Shown here: piece after piece, positions 1 through 8,754 of the stretch | Layout: each line of letters begins with the position of its first letter | Numbering within the stretch: position 1 is the stretch's first letter | Assembly (NCBI GenBank): GCA_963755195.1 | Contig: CAVWIZ010000002.1 | Coordinates: 434,001-498,000 of the forward strand | Direction of reading: 5' to 3' | DNA from: CAVQJU01 sp963755195 | GTDB taxonomy: Bacteria; Acidobacteriota; Vicinamibacteria; Vicinamibacterales; CAVVIG01 | Length of the DNA stretch: 64,000 bases | Position numbers and translations under genes: made by a program | The notes under the pieces: model-generated | Seen by the model: only the letters and a program-made list of their open reading frames with translations | Told to the model about the DNA's origin: nothing | Databases searched by the model: none

Positions 1-2058
1 GAAGCGTTCGCCAAGGCGCGCCGCGAGCACAAGCCCATCTTCCTCTCGATCGGCTACTCGACGTGCCACTGGTGCCACGTGATGGCGCACGAATCGTTCG
101 AGAACGATGCCGTGGCCGCCGTGATGAACGACAGCTTCGTGGCGATCAAAGTCGATCGCGAAGAGCGGCCCGACGTGGACCGCGTGTACATGACGTTCGT
201 CCAGGCCACCACCGGATCGGGCGGGTGGCCGATGAGCGTGTGGCTGACGCCAGACCTCAAGCCGTTCTACGGCGGAACATATTTCCCGCCGACGTCGCGA
301 TGGGGCCGGCCCGGCTTTGTGGACATCCTCGGCGAAATCGCCAGGGTGTGGGGAAGCGAGGCCGACAAGGTGCTGGGATCGGCCGAGGCCGTGACGGCGC
401 AGCTGCGGGCTGTGGAGCGCGCGGCGCCATCGAGCGGTGTCCCCGGCGCCGAGGCCCTTCGGCGGACGGCGGCCGGCTTCCGCGACACGTTCGATCGCGC
501 GAACGGGGGATTCGGCACCGCGCCGAAATTCCCGCGTCCCTGCGAACTGCTCTTCCTGTTTCGCGAGCACGCGCGCGCCGGCGGCGCCGACGGCAACAGC
601 GCCAGAGACATCGCGCTCGCGACGCTCGGCGCCATGGCGTCCGGCGGGATGCGCGATCATATCGGCGGCGGGTTCCATCGCTATTCGGTGGACGCCGCCT
701 GGCGCGTGCCCCATTTCGAGAAGATGCTGTACGACCAGGCGCAGCTCGTCCTCGCGTTCCTCGAGGGCGCACAGGTGTCGGGCGATCGCTTTTATGCCGA
801 CGTGGCCGAAGACACGCTGCGCTACGTCATGCGACAGATGACCGACGAAGCGGGCGGCTTCTATTCGGCCGAAGACGCCGACAGCGTGCCGCCCGAGCAG
901 GCGGGCACTCCGGGCGCGCACGCGTCCGAAGGCGCCTTCTATCTGTGGCGCGCCGACGAACTGCCGGCACTCGTCGGCGAGGACACCGACCTCGTTCGCC
1001 AGCGGTTCGGCATTGAGGACGCGGGAAACGCGCCGGCCGACCCGCAGCAGGAGTTCACCGGCAAGAACCTGCTCTACATCGCGCGATCGGTCGAGGACAT
1101 CGCGAAGACGTCGGGCCGGTCTCCCGACGAGGTCGCCGGGGCGCTCGATCGCGCGCGATCGCGGATGTTTCAGGCACGCGCCGGGCGCCCGCATCCCTAT
1201 CTCGACGACAAGGTGCTGACGGCGTGGAATGGTCTGATGATCGCGGCCTTCGCTCGCGCGGCGCGGGTGATTGGCGCGGAAGGACGAGACGCCGCCCCCT
1301 ATCTCGACGCGGCCCGCCGTGCAGCGGGCTTCATCCGCAGCCGCATGTGGAACGGCGAGACACGGACGCTTCTGCGCCGCTATCGCCGCGGCGAGGCGAG
1401 CATCGACGCGTACGCCGAAGACTACGCCTACCTGATCTTCGGCGTGGTCGAGCTCTTTCAGGCCGATCCCGATGTCGCGTGGCTCGAGTGGGCCGAAGCG
1501 CTGCAGCGGCGGCAGGACGATCTCTTCTGGGACGCCGCCGATGGAGGCTGGTTCAGCACGACCGGGCGCGATGCCACCGTCCTCCTCCGTATGAAAGAGG
1601 ACTACGACGGCGCCGAGCCGACGGCCAGTTCGGTGTCGGTGTTCAACCTGCTGGTGCTGTCGCACCTCGTGGATGAGCCGCTGTGGGCCGACCGCATCGA
1701 GCAAACGTTCAAGTACTTCGGGTCGCGAATCGAACAGATGGGCCGCGCCGTGCCGATGATGTCGGCGGCGTTGACGACGTATTTGGCTGGCCTGCGCCAG
1801 GTGATGGTCGTCGGCGGCGGCGCTGAGGACAGCGATCTCAGCCGGAGCCTTCGTCGCCGGTACCTGCCATTCGCTCTCTCGTTGAACGTGTCTCCGGACC
1901 GTCAGCAGGCCCTCGCAGCGAAACTGCCGTTCGTGGCTGCGATGCATCCCGTCAACGGACTGCCCGCGGCGTACGTCTGTCGCGACTTCACCTGCCGCGC
2001 TCCCGTGACGACGCTCAGCGATCTCGATCGAGAGTTGGCGTTCGGCCCTCAGCCCTGA
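1..2058 (+). CDS. DUF255 / YyaL-type thioredoxin-fold protein (5' end outside window)
   Basis: Large cytosolic protein of the YyaL / spermatogenesis-associated-20 family. The frame is open from base 1, so only a short N-terminal piece is missing (685 residues here; the family is usually about 680-700). The diagnostic STCHWCHVMAHESFEN stretch starts near window residue 20; its CHWC pair sits where thioredoxins carry their redox cysteines. It is followed by a thioredoxin-like region (to about residue 160) and a long alpha/alpha-barrel region like N-acylglucosamine 2-epimerases, with WRVPHFEKMLYDQAQL and AYAEDYAYLI typical of the family. The biochemical activity of the family is not established. 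Coding is clean with no frameshift. The short gap to the next gene holds CCCTYAGCC-type repeats. Confidence 0.9.
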   Translation, partial: EAFAKARREHKPIFLSIGYSTCHWCHVMAHESFENDAVAAVMNDSFVAIKVDREERPDVDRVYMTFVQATTGSGGWPMSVWLTPDLKPFYGGTYFPPTSRWGRPGFVDILGEIARVWGSEADKVLGSAEAVTAQLRAVERAAPSSGVPGAEALRRTAAGFRDTFDRANGGFGTAPKFPRPCELLFLFREHARAGGADGNSARDIALATLGAMASGGMRDHIGGGFHRYSVDAAWRVPHFEKMLYDQAQLVLAFLEGAQVSGDRFYADVAEDTLRYVMRQMTDEAGGFYSAEDADSVPPEQAGTPGAHASEGAFYLWRADELPALVGEDTDLVRQRFGIEDAGNAPADPQQEFTGKNLLYIARSVEDIAKTSGRSPDEVAGALDRARSRMFQARAGRPHPYLDDKVLTAWNGLMIAAFARAARVIGAEGRDAAPYLDAARRAAGFIRSRMWNGETRTLLRRYRRGEASIDAYAEDYAYLIFGVVELFQADPDVAWLEWAEALQRRQDDLFWDAADGGWFSTTGRDATVLLRMKEDYDGAEPTASSVSVFNLLVLSHLVDEPLWADRIEQTFKYFGSRIEQMGRAVPMMSAALTTYLAGLRQVMVVGGGAEDSDLSRSLRRRYLPFALSLNVSPDRQQALAAKLPFVAAMHPVNGLPAAYVCRDFTCRAPVTTLSDLDRELAFGPQP

Positions 2059-2090
2059 GCTCCAGCCCCGAGCCCTTAGCCCTCAGCCCT
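2057..2090. repeat. Degenerate CCCTYAGCC repeat patch
   Basis: Between the stop of the DUF255 gene and a TACAAT box lies a run of near-repeats of the kind GAGCCCTTAGCCCTCAGCCC. The same motif family returns at 13421-13473 and, on the other strand, at 44541-44566. Function unknown. Confidence 0.6.
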
Positions 2091-2096
2091 TACAAT
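2091..2096 (+). promoter_or_regulatory. Candidate -10 box (TACAAT) for a near-leaderless transcript
   Basis: TACAAT ends 10 nt before the ATG at 2107 and no Shine-Dalgarno sequence lies between. Transcription would start only a few bases before the start codon. No convincing -35 is visible because the repeat patch occupies that position. Confidence 0.4.
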
Positions 2097-2106
2097 TGGG
2101 ATACCG

Positions 2107-2469
2107 ATGACCGCTCATGTTGACATCTGGCTGCGTGGCACCGACTTCGCCACCAGCGACAGCATCGAAGGCATCGCGCGCGAGCCGGACGCCTGGATAG
2201 ACGATGACGTGCGCGTGGTGCTCGAGGGAATGCTGCACGCGATGGACCGGGCGAAGAATCCCGGGCAACCAAGGCGCGTGGCGGCGCTGCGCGGGTTCAG
2301 CTGGATCGTCAACCCGTTCGAGGACGGTGGCGTCCTGATTGCGATCGAGATGACGCTGGGCGCTGCCGTCGCCGGTCCATTTGCGATCGACAAAACAGTG
2401 CTCGAGGGAATGATCGGCCGCGTGATGGCCGCTCAACCGCCGGCAGCCCCGTCCGGTAGGGTGCACTAG
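2107..2469 (+). CDS. Small conserved-looking protein of unknown function
   Basis: A 120-residue, mildly acidic soluble protein beginning MTAHVDIWLRGTDF. It has no signal peptide or membrane segment, and I do not recognise a named domain. Alternating hydrophobic stretches (VALRGFSWIVNPF, GVLIAIEMTLGAAV) suggest a compact alpha/beta fold. Codon use is like its neighbours and the reading frame is undisturbed. The start is chosen because a TACAAT box lies just upstream and no better start precedes it. A good hairpin terminator follows at 2530-2568, so it looks like a one-gene transcript. Reality of the gene is fairly secure; function is open. Confidence 0.65.
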   Translation: MTAHVDIWLRGTDFATSDSIEGIAREPDAWIDDDVRVVLEGMLHAMDRAKNPGQPRRVAALRGFSWIVNPFEDGGVLIAIEMTLGAAVAGPFAIDKTVLEGMIGRVMAAQPPAAPSGRVH

Positions 2470-2490
2470 GATCGAGTAATTGGGTAAGGT

Positions 2491-2520
2491 GATTAGCGCG
2501 TTCACAAACCCACGCTAATC
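2491..2520. repeat. Short inverted repeat (GATTAGCG / CGCTAATC)
   Basis: Perfect 8-bp arms at 2491-2498 and 2513-2520 enclose a 14-nt loop. It sits between the stop of the upstream gene and the stronger terminator hairpin. No T-tract follows, so its role is unclear. Confidence 0.45.
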
Positions 2521-2529
2521 GTAAGTCAG

Positions 2530-2568
2530 AAAGGGCCGTTTCGCTTTAATCGCGGGACGGCCCTTTTT
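2530..2568 (+). terminator. Rho-independent terminator
   Basis: Arms AAAGGGCCGT (2530-2539) and ACGGCCCTTT (2557-2566) are perfectly complementary and run into a T-tract ending at 2568. It would end the plus-strand gene at 2469. The A-rich left arm means it could also work for minus-strand transcripts arriving from 2569 upward. Confidence 0.85.
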
Positions 2569-2714
2569 CTATGGAACGTCCTTGTCGATCAAATTCTTGA
2601 ACGCCAACACGATAGCGAGCGCGACATGGGCGATGAACCCCGCAATCCAGATTCCGGTGCGCTGACTGAACAGCACGATGAGCAGTGAGATGGCGAACTA
2701 TTCTTTCTCTCCAT
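2569..2714 (-). CDS. Candidate tiny membrane protein, broken or amber-linked to the upstream gene
   Basis: Directly after the TAG stop of the DUF6152 gene, in the same frame, the minus strand encodes FAISLLIVLFSQRTGIWIAG, then further hydrophobic sequence ending KNLIDKDVP and a TAG at 2569-2571. The peptide has two hydrophobic stretches typical of a small inner-membrane protein. There is no start codon in frame after the TAG apart from internal GTG or CTG codons. An ATG at 2714 in the neighbouring frame (MERKN...) would join it if one base were restored. It could be a real small gene with a frameshift, a tail of DUF6152 behind an amber codon, or chance; the clean terminator just after its stop favours a real end of gene. 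Confidence 0.4.
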
Positions 2715-3129
2715 CATATTGATGCGCCGCGCGGTAGAGCCGTGTCCGGTCAGCCTTGATCGCGTAGAAGAGCAACACGAGGTTGGAGCCAGCCATATTC
2801 GGATGAGCCACCACCGTAATCGGATCGCCAGGCTTGTACGTCCTCGGAGTCCACCCGCTGGAGGTCATGACGCTGATAGCCGAGGCCTCGACGGTCCATG
2901 TCCCCACCGTGGACCGATCCGCCGCGCCGGCCCCGACTCTGACGACGATGTGGCTGTGGGGGTTCTGCCACCGGTACTCCTCCACGACTCCCCGATACGT
3001 AATGTTCTTGCCCATGTCGAACATCGCGCGGGAATGGTGGGCGAGCGTCGGAGCCGCCGCCAGGGCGATTCCAACCGCCACTGCCAAGGCCAGCAACGGA
3101 CGGCGAGCGCGAGAGCCAGCTCCAACCAT
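2698..3129 (-). CDS. DUF6152 family secreted protein
   Basis: A 143-residue protein with a signal peptide (basic start, hydrophobic core at about residues 10-28, cleavage near PTLAHH). The mature part carries the DUF6152 hallmarks: a His-His pair at the mature N-terminus, then YRGVVEEYRWQNPHSHIVV, and a C-terminal KPGDPITVV region. The family is common in acidobacteria and proteobacteria, usually near secreted dehydrogenases and other periplasmic proteins as here; its function is not known. It is the last clear gene of a minus-strand run that includes a PQQ sugar dehydrogenase. A 200-bp gap with a large AT-rich hairpin separates it from the next upstream gene, so it may have its own promoter. 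Confidence 0.8.
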   Translation of the reverse strand: MVGAGSRARRPLLALAVAVGIALAAAPTLAHHSRAMFDMGKNITYRGVVEEYRWQNPHSHIVVRVGAGAADRSTVGTWTVEASAISVMTSSGWTPRTYKPGDPITVVAHPNMAGSNLVLLFYAIKADRTRLYRAAHQYDGEKE

Positions 3130-3223
3130 CAGGACCGAAGCATTTTAGCCTGGGATTCGACCGAGCGAAGCGAGGGAGGATTCGTCCCCACGGGGACACC
3201 GTCAAACTGAAGCACTTTGGGTA

Positions 3224-3322
3224 ATTGGATAATTGAGTAATCGGTAATTGGAACGTCGGATTGTCGAGTCATCGCGATCGCGGAATGGCCTGCCCAATTA
3301 CCAAGTTACTCAATTATCCAAT
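3224..3322. repeat. AT-rich long inverted repeat between minus-strand genes
   Basis: Perfect 17-bp arms at 3224-3240 (ATTGGATAATTGAGTAA) and 3306-3322 pair with each other. Nested inside are GGTAATTGG (3243-3251) and CCAATTACC (3294-3302). The whole forms a hairpin of about 100 nt in otherwise GC-rich DNA. A related TAATTGGGTAA patch is at 2476-2486. It lies just past the stop of the DUF8021-like gene and may act as a terminator or be a mobile repeat. Confidence 0.7.
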
Positions 3323-3334
3323 CACTCGATGACG

Positions 3335-4250
3335 TCAGTGCAATGGGTGACGGACGTCCGTGTCCCAACCCGATCCGCCGTCAGCCGGCATGATCTTCAT
3401 GAACGCTTCGACCGCGTGAATTTGATCACCGTACACCTTGAACGCTTCCCACACCATGAGACCGTTGCCGGCTCCGTATTGGTTCGACGGCCCGAAGTTC
3501 ATGCGAAGGAGGGTGATGCCGAGCGTCTTCGTCGACTGCCACCACGCGATAGCTCAGACCCGGATGCTTTGAGATCTGCTGTCCCTTGATGTCCTCGCAG
3601 GAGGGGGGACGGAACGTGCAGCCCTTGCCCGCCATGAGCCGGCCGTTTTCAAAGCGATAGGCATCAGGCGCGAATGGTGCGTCGACCGTCACAAAGCTGC
3701 CCACTTCGAGGCCGGCGGGATAGAACTCGGCAAGCTTGATCGCCTCTGCACGCGAACTGCGCCTGGCGGGATCGACGGGTGCGATCATCGCCGCATTCGG
3801 CGACAGAAGCGCGTCGACGGCGAAGATCGCCCCTTCCTTCTGGCTCCTGGTCACCTGGGTTTCCACTTCAGTGATGGTCTTGTTCGCGATCTTCAGCCGG
3901 AGCATGAGCATCACAGGCGAGCCGGCCTCTTCGACGACGACCTGAGCGGCCGCGACGCCTTGCGCGGCATCCAGGATGTCGAGGCGATACGGCCTGATCT
4001 TCGATGCCTGCTTCCACAACCCGTCGCCCAGTTTCATGTCGACCGTATCTTCGGTGAAGCGGACATTGGCGGCGATCGGAAGCGTACCGGGTGCGTGCGC
4101 CACCAGGGCGTTCAAATACAGCGTGATGAAGCCGCGGAGGCACTCGCGATCGCAGTCACCCTGAGCGGCGCCGGCCGGCGCGGCTTGGCTGGCAGCGGCC
4201 AGGGCTGTGGCAATCACAAACCGTCCGATGGACCGACGCGAGCTTTTCAT
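3335..4250 (-). CDS. Secreted DUF8021-like protein (one frameshift)
   Basis: About 304 residues. ATG at 4248-4250 is preceded by AAGGAG, which itself overlaps the stop of the upstream gene. A signal peptide (RSIGRFVIATALAAASQAAP) is followed by GDCDRECLRGFITLYLNALV and FTEDTVDMKLGDGLW, a pattern I associate with DUF8021 / NTF2-like domains. The C-terminal part reads KTLGITLLRMNFGPSNQYG and ends at a TGA at 3335-3337, but only after a one-base shift near 3530. The frame before the shift runs on into unrelated Arg/His-rich sequence. Translationally coupled to the upstream secreted protein with 8 nt between them. No enzymatic role can be assigned. Confidence 0.7.
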
Positions 4251-4258
4251 GATTCTCC

Positions 4259-5086
4259 TTAGCGACCGCTTCCTGTGAGGTGGGGCACGTCTTTTTCGTT
4301 TTCGAGGCACGCGTACTCCAGCAGGTCGGTATCGAGAGCGATGTGCTGGTTCAACTTGAGCGTCCACGGGCGGGTATAGGCTTTGGGGTCGTCAACGGTC
4401 ACCTCGATTTCCAACCGGCCGTAGGCCGGCCGTCGAAATCGCTCAGTGATCCTGGCCCGGTCGGTCAACGGGCTGCCGTTGAAATCGGCCCACAAACCGT
4501 CGCGGAATCCCGACGTTTGCACCACCAACGTGTCCTTGTCCCACGTCCCCGACGAGTAGCCGCTCCACGACGGCTGCTGATCGTCGGGAAGCGCACGCCC
4601 GTCTGTGAAGATCTGCCGGAACTCCATGTTGCGCTCGTGGAGAATGACCATGAGGCCCGGCGCCTGGATGATTTTCTTCGGGAGCGGGTGGGCAAGCATC
4701 TGCAGAACACCGAGCGGAAGACAGCGTGCGTCCGGGTTGTCCTTGGCGAACTCCGCTTTTCGCCGCTTCGCCAGGTCCGCGGCCCACGGCTGATAGGGCG
4801 GCGCGCCGGCGAGGCCGTTGGCGATGTCAAAGAACGCGGTCTTCGGTGGGCCGGCGTCGTTGAGCCCTTCAACCCGGCGCGGATCCAGCCCGTCGTTTTC
4901 CCAGACGCCGGAAAAATCAGGCCTGCCGTTTGCCGTTTTCGGTGCGGGCGCGGACAGATCGGGTTTGCCGCTTGACGTCCGCGGGACGCCGGCGGTCGGA
5001 TAGCGCAGCCACTGCGTGGAAGCAGACGCAGGGGCAAGCGACCACACAAGGGCCACGACGGCGATCGCCCTGATCGGAGCGCTCAT
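4259..5086 (-). CDS. Secreted protein of unknown function (acidobacterial type)
   Basis: A 275-residue protein with an N-terminal signal peptide (APIRAIAVVALVWSLAPASAS). The mature part contains NGRPDFSGVWEND, a motif I associate with a large unnamed family abundant in acidobacterial genomes next to DUF6152 and PQQ-enzyme genes. Central KKIIQAPGLMVILHERN and a PWSGYSSGTWDKDTLVVQT region suggest a beta-rich extracytoplasmic fold. It begins 5 bp after the PQQ dehydrogenase ends and is followed 8 bp later by the DUF8021-like gene, so it belongs to one operon with them. No frameshift. Function not assigned. Confidence 0.7.
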   Translation of the reverse strand: MSAPIRAIAVVALVWSLAPASASTQWLRYPTAGVPRTSSGKPDLSAPAPKTANGRPDFSGVWENDGLDPRRVEGLNDAGPPKTAFFDIANGLAGAPPYQPWAADLAKRRKAEFAKDNPDARCLPLGVLQMLAHPLPKKIIQAPGLMVILHERNMEFRQIFTDGRALPDDQQPSWSGYSSGTWDKDTLVVQTSGFRDGLWADFNGSPLTDRARITERFRRPAYGRLEIEVTVDDPKAYTRPWTLKLNQHIALDTDLLEYACLENEKDVPHLTGSGR

Positions 5087-5091
5087 GTGGC

Positions 5092-6357
5092 CTACGGGGC
5101 GGGCTCGATTCGCAGCACCGCACCCTCTTCCATGTCTGTCAGCACGTACAAGAATCCGTCCGGCCCCTGGCGGATGTCCCGGATCCGCTGGCGCAATTCG
5201 CCGAGGAGCGATTCCCGCCGCATTTCTTCCATCTTCTCGTTGAACATGATCCGTTCAACGTGGCCCGTGCCGGGAATCTCGCCCGTGCGGAGACCGCCGA
5301 CAAAGACGTCGCCCTTCCACTTTGGAAACTTGTCGCCGGTGTAGAACGTCATGCCCGACACCGCGATCGACGGCATCCAATACGCGATCGGCGGCTCGAA
5401 GCCGGCGTGGCCCGCGCGATCGTTCTGCCACGGTCCGGTGTACTGCCGCCCGTAGCTCACGATCGGCCAGCCGTAGTTGAGGCCCGGCTTGAGGATGTTG
5501 ATTTCGTCCCCGCCGTTCGGCCCGTTCTCGTTGAGCCACATCTCGCCGGTCACCGGATGCAGGGCCAGACCAAGCGAGCTGCGATGGCCGAGCGTGTAGA
5601 CTTCGGGCCGCGCGCCTGCCTTGCCGACGAATGGATTGTCTTTCGGCACGCTGCCGTCGTCGTTCAGGCGCAGCACCTTGCCGCCGAGGCTGTTCAGATC
5701 CTGAGCGGCGTTCGCGCCCACACCGACGGTTGTCACGTAGAGCTTCTCGTCCTTCCCGAACGCGATGCGCGCGGTGCCGATCTCGCCCACGAGGATGTCT
5801 TTCGTGTCAGCCAGCGCGCGTCCGTTCCATTTCCCTCGCGCGATCGCGGTCGTCTGGCGCTTGTCGTCGATCGGCTTGGTGTAGGAAATGTAGACGAAGC
5901 CGTTGTCGGCGAACTTCGGATGGAGCGCGATATCCATGTAGCCGTGAACGGCGCCAGGTTCGCCCGAGATGCCGAGGTTGCGCGCGACTGGTCCGCCGGC
6001 AATCGGTTTGGGATCGAGCACGTCCTTGCTGATCAGACGCAGCCGGCCCTCGCGTTCGGTCACCAGCATGTCGCCGTTCGGCAGGAACGCGGCGCTCCAC
6101 GGAAACGCCAGAGCCTTGGTGACGACGACGACTCGGATCCGTTGTCCTTCGGCGGTGTCGAACACCATCGGCGTGGTCGGCAGCGGCTTTCCTTTCAGGC
6201 CCCAGAGCCCGCGCGGCGCCACCGGGATGCCGCCCTGCATCTGAACCTTCTGCTGGCCCGAGCCCACGCCTGAGCCGGCCGTGGCCGCAATCAGAAGAGC
6301 GAGGGGGCCGACCAACCAGAGAAGGTGTGTGTGCCTGCGCGATCGTGACGTTTTCAT
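5092..6357 (-). CDS. PQQ-dependent sugar dehydrogenase (soluble GDH / Yli-like)
   Basis: Periplasmic six-bladed propeller enzyme that oxidises aldose sugars with PQQ as cofactor. I chose the ATG at 6357 because AGGTGAG lies 7 nt upstream; a GTG at 6369 is possible. The signal peptide covers about residues 1-35. The propeller is recognisable from LPNGDMLVTEREGRLRL near the N-terminus, then ALHPKFADNGFVYISYTKP, GHRSSLGLALHPVTGEMW and NENGPNGGDEINI, the segment that carries PQQ/Ca-binding residues in the family, and SYGRQYTGPW. At 421 residues it fits the class. It immediately follows the haem-c/propeller gene, whose TAG abuts the alternative GTG; this suggests co-expression and perhaps electron transfer to that protein. 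Confidence 0.88.
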   Translation of the reverse strand: MKTSRSRRHTHLLWLVGPLALLIAATAGSGVGSGQQKVQMQGGIPVAPRGLWGLKGKPLPTTPMVFDTAEGQRIRVVVVTKALAFPWSAAFLPNGDMLVTEREGRLRLISKDVLDPKPIAGGPVARNLGISGEPGAVHGYMDIALHPKFADNGFVYISYTKPIDDKRQTTAIARGKWNGRALADTKDILVGEIGTARIAFGKDEKLYVTTVGVGANAAQDLNSLGGKVLRLNDDGSVPKDNPFVGKAGARPEVYTLGHRSSLGLALHPVTGEMWLNENGPNGGDEINILKPGLNYGWPIVSYGRQYTGPWQNDRAGHAGFEPPIAYWMPSIAVSGMTFYTGDKFPKWKGDVFVGGLRTGEIPGTGHVERIMFNEKMEEMRRESLLGELRQRIRDIRQGPDGFLYVLTDMEEGAVLRIEPAP

Positions 6358-6369
6358 AAGCTGTCTCAC

Positions 6370-8618
6370 CTATCTCGCCAGCGGATTGGGCCGAATCTGG
6401 AACTTGACCAGTTTGCCCTTCGTGCCTCTGCCGCCCTCGATGTGCCACACGAAATGCGTGCCGTAGTTTGCGTAGAGTGCGCGGCCTTTCCATCCGCCGT
6501 TGGCATCGTCGATGCGGCCGTCCATGCCGCGCGAGTAGAACCCGAGCGGGTAAGGCACACGCAACGACGTCCACTCTCTTGTCTGCGGGTTGAGCGCCAG
6601 CAGCGAATCGGAGTTCGACCCGGTGGCAAACGGTGTGTCGGCGCCGAGCCCGGAAATATTGTGTTGGTCCACCCAGTTGTAATAGTGGAAGTCGGCCGGA
6701 ATGTCGGTCCCTTTGAGCTTGGGTCCGGTGGTCTGATAGAGCGTCCAGCCTTCGCGGCACTGGCTGCCGTCGGCTTTCGCGGGTCCGTTCAGGTCCTTGC
6801 ACTTGCGCACGTCGAAGCTGGCAAGGTGACTGCTGGCAGCGAGCGCCGTCCACACGACGCCGTGGCTGTCGATGTCCACGCCGCGCGGGTCGAAGCCCGG
6901 CTCCGGCACCTTGAAGACCTGAGTCTTGCAGCTCGACGGCGGATTGCTGCCCCGCTGCAGCCTGACCAGGAAACCGGGGTACTGCTCGCTGACGCCCCAG
7001 ACACTGTCGTCCACCGGACTTGGGATGACGGCGTACAGGCTGTACGTGACCATCGTGTCGAGCTTCGGGTCGAACGTCGCGGCGGCGCGCCGCTGGGCGG
7101 CGCCGGCGGCCGTGTCGCCCAGGTAGAGCTGCGAGTTGCCGGTTGCCGAGATGTTCCACGGCCGCGTGATCTTGCCGTCGCCGTTCGTGTCGAGCACCTG
7201 ACCGCACCAGCCGTTCGCCTTCTGCTCGTCTTTGGTCTGCTCGTACACCTTGGTATCGATCCAGCCAAATATCGGTCCGACCAGTTCGTTGAAGTACACG
7301 GTTTCGTTGGCGTCGTTGTCGAACTGGAGATGGTGCGTGGAATAGCAGGTGTCGATCAGCGTGAACTGCTTCGTCTTCGGATCGTAGTAGGACGCCTGCC
7401 GGCCGCTGCTCTGGAGCGGAAACCACTCCGCGAACGGGTTCGTCGCACTGTTGCACCACGACGGATCCTGATTGGCGCGGATCTTCGACGTCATCCACAC
7501 GCGGCCCTTGCTGTCGAGCATGGGGTTGTGCGGGTCGGCGGGATCGTACGGAGGGTTCGCCCACAGATGCTCGTTGCCAAAGTGCAGCGACGGACGGTTC
7601 GGCGCGGGGAAACGTGAGGGCACCTTTTCCTTCGGTTCTCGCGTGGGAATGTCCAGCGCGAACGTCTTGTTCTCGTTCGGATCGACGACGACGAGCTGGC
7701 CGTGGCCGGCAGACACCGCGTAGATGTTCCCGCCGGCATTGACGGTTGGACGGTTCTTGTCGGTCGAGATCTCATCGTGCATGAACGAGTGGTCGTCGCC
7801 GACGTCCCACAACGTCACGACGAGGTTGCGCTCGACGCCTTTGGGCCGCGGCGGCGCGGGCGGCACGTCGCCCTTTGCGACGCGCTCGGTCCAGTCCGCG
7901 TAGGTCTTGAGCAGCCGGTCCTTGCCCTGGTGTTGAGCACGCCGTACATCGACGTGCCGCGCACGCCCGTGCCGAGCCGCCACTCCCACGCCTCCGCGTG
8001 CGTCTTGAGCTCGGGCTTGGCCTTGAAGACGTGGTCCACGCTGCGCGTGAGCTGGTTGCCGAGCTGATGACAGAAGTTGCAGTCCGACTTCAGCGAGTTG
8101 ATGTAGTGGTTCTGCGAGAGCATGGTCTTTCCGAGGCCGTTGCCTTCGGGCTTAGGCCCGGTGCCGGGAAACTCGTTCGTCGCAGGCGGCTCGAGCAACG
8201 ACAGCCAGTAGTTGCCTGGATACACTTTCGCCGCCTCTTGAGGCGTCTTCGCGAGCGTCGCCGTCAGCGTCACCTCTTTGGGGTCCGGCTTCATCTGAAT
8301 CGGCGTCGAATCGACGAGGCCGTAGCCTCGCACGAAGACGCGGTAGTTCGCGGCCGGCAACTCCGGCACCATGAAGCGGCCCTGATCGTCGGTGACGACG
8401 ATCTTGATGAAGTTGGTCGGGAGGTCCTTTGTCTCCGCGATGACCCAGACGCCAGCCTCGGGGCCCTGGCTGCTGCGGACCACCCCGGTGATGTATCCCT
8501 GTGGCGCGGCCCGCTGGGCCTGCAGGCCGCCGGGGTCCCCCGCGCATCCCGCGATTAGAGCCATGAGGCCCACGCGAAGCAACGCGCCTCGCGCCGTCGA
8601 CCGGGTTGAACTTGTCAT
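6370..8618 (-). CDS. Carboxypeptidase-regulatory / haem-c / propeller protein (one frameshift)
   Basis: Restored length is about 749 residues. The ATG at 8618 has GGAGAGAG upstream. The order of parts is a lipoprotein-like signal (LMALIAGCAGDPGG), a carboxypeptidase-regulatory-like beta-sandwich (about residues 40-110), one c-type haem site (CNFCH at about 190), then a long region resembling virginiamycin-B-lyase-type propellers (DSKGRVWMTSKI, GFDPRGVDIDSHGVVW). The frame breaks near 7930: upstream it reads MYGVLNT, downstream KDRLLKTYADW. One lost base explains it. The family is typical of acidobacteria; it probably exchanges electrons with the adjacent PQQ dehydrogenase, but that is inference from the haem and the neighbourhood. 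Confidence 0.75.
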
Positions 8619-8754
8619 GTCACTCTCTCCAATGAAGCGAACGCCAGAGATTATAGCCGCCCTGCCACGTCGAGGTAACGGCCGCGTGGATTTCCGTACC
8701 TCTGGAGTCAGGGACGTGAAGCCGTATTGGGCCATCAGCCGATAAGACGCAAGG

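Noticed and set aside
5807..7564. 585-codon minus-strand frame overlapping the PQQ dehydrogenase and propeller genes
   Set aside because: Composition is Arg/Gln-rich shadow; the overlapping frames encode clear families.
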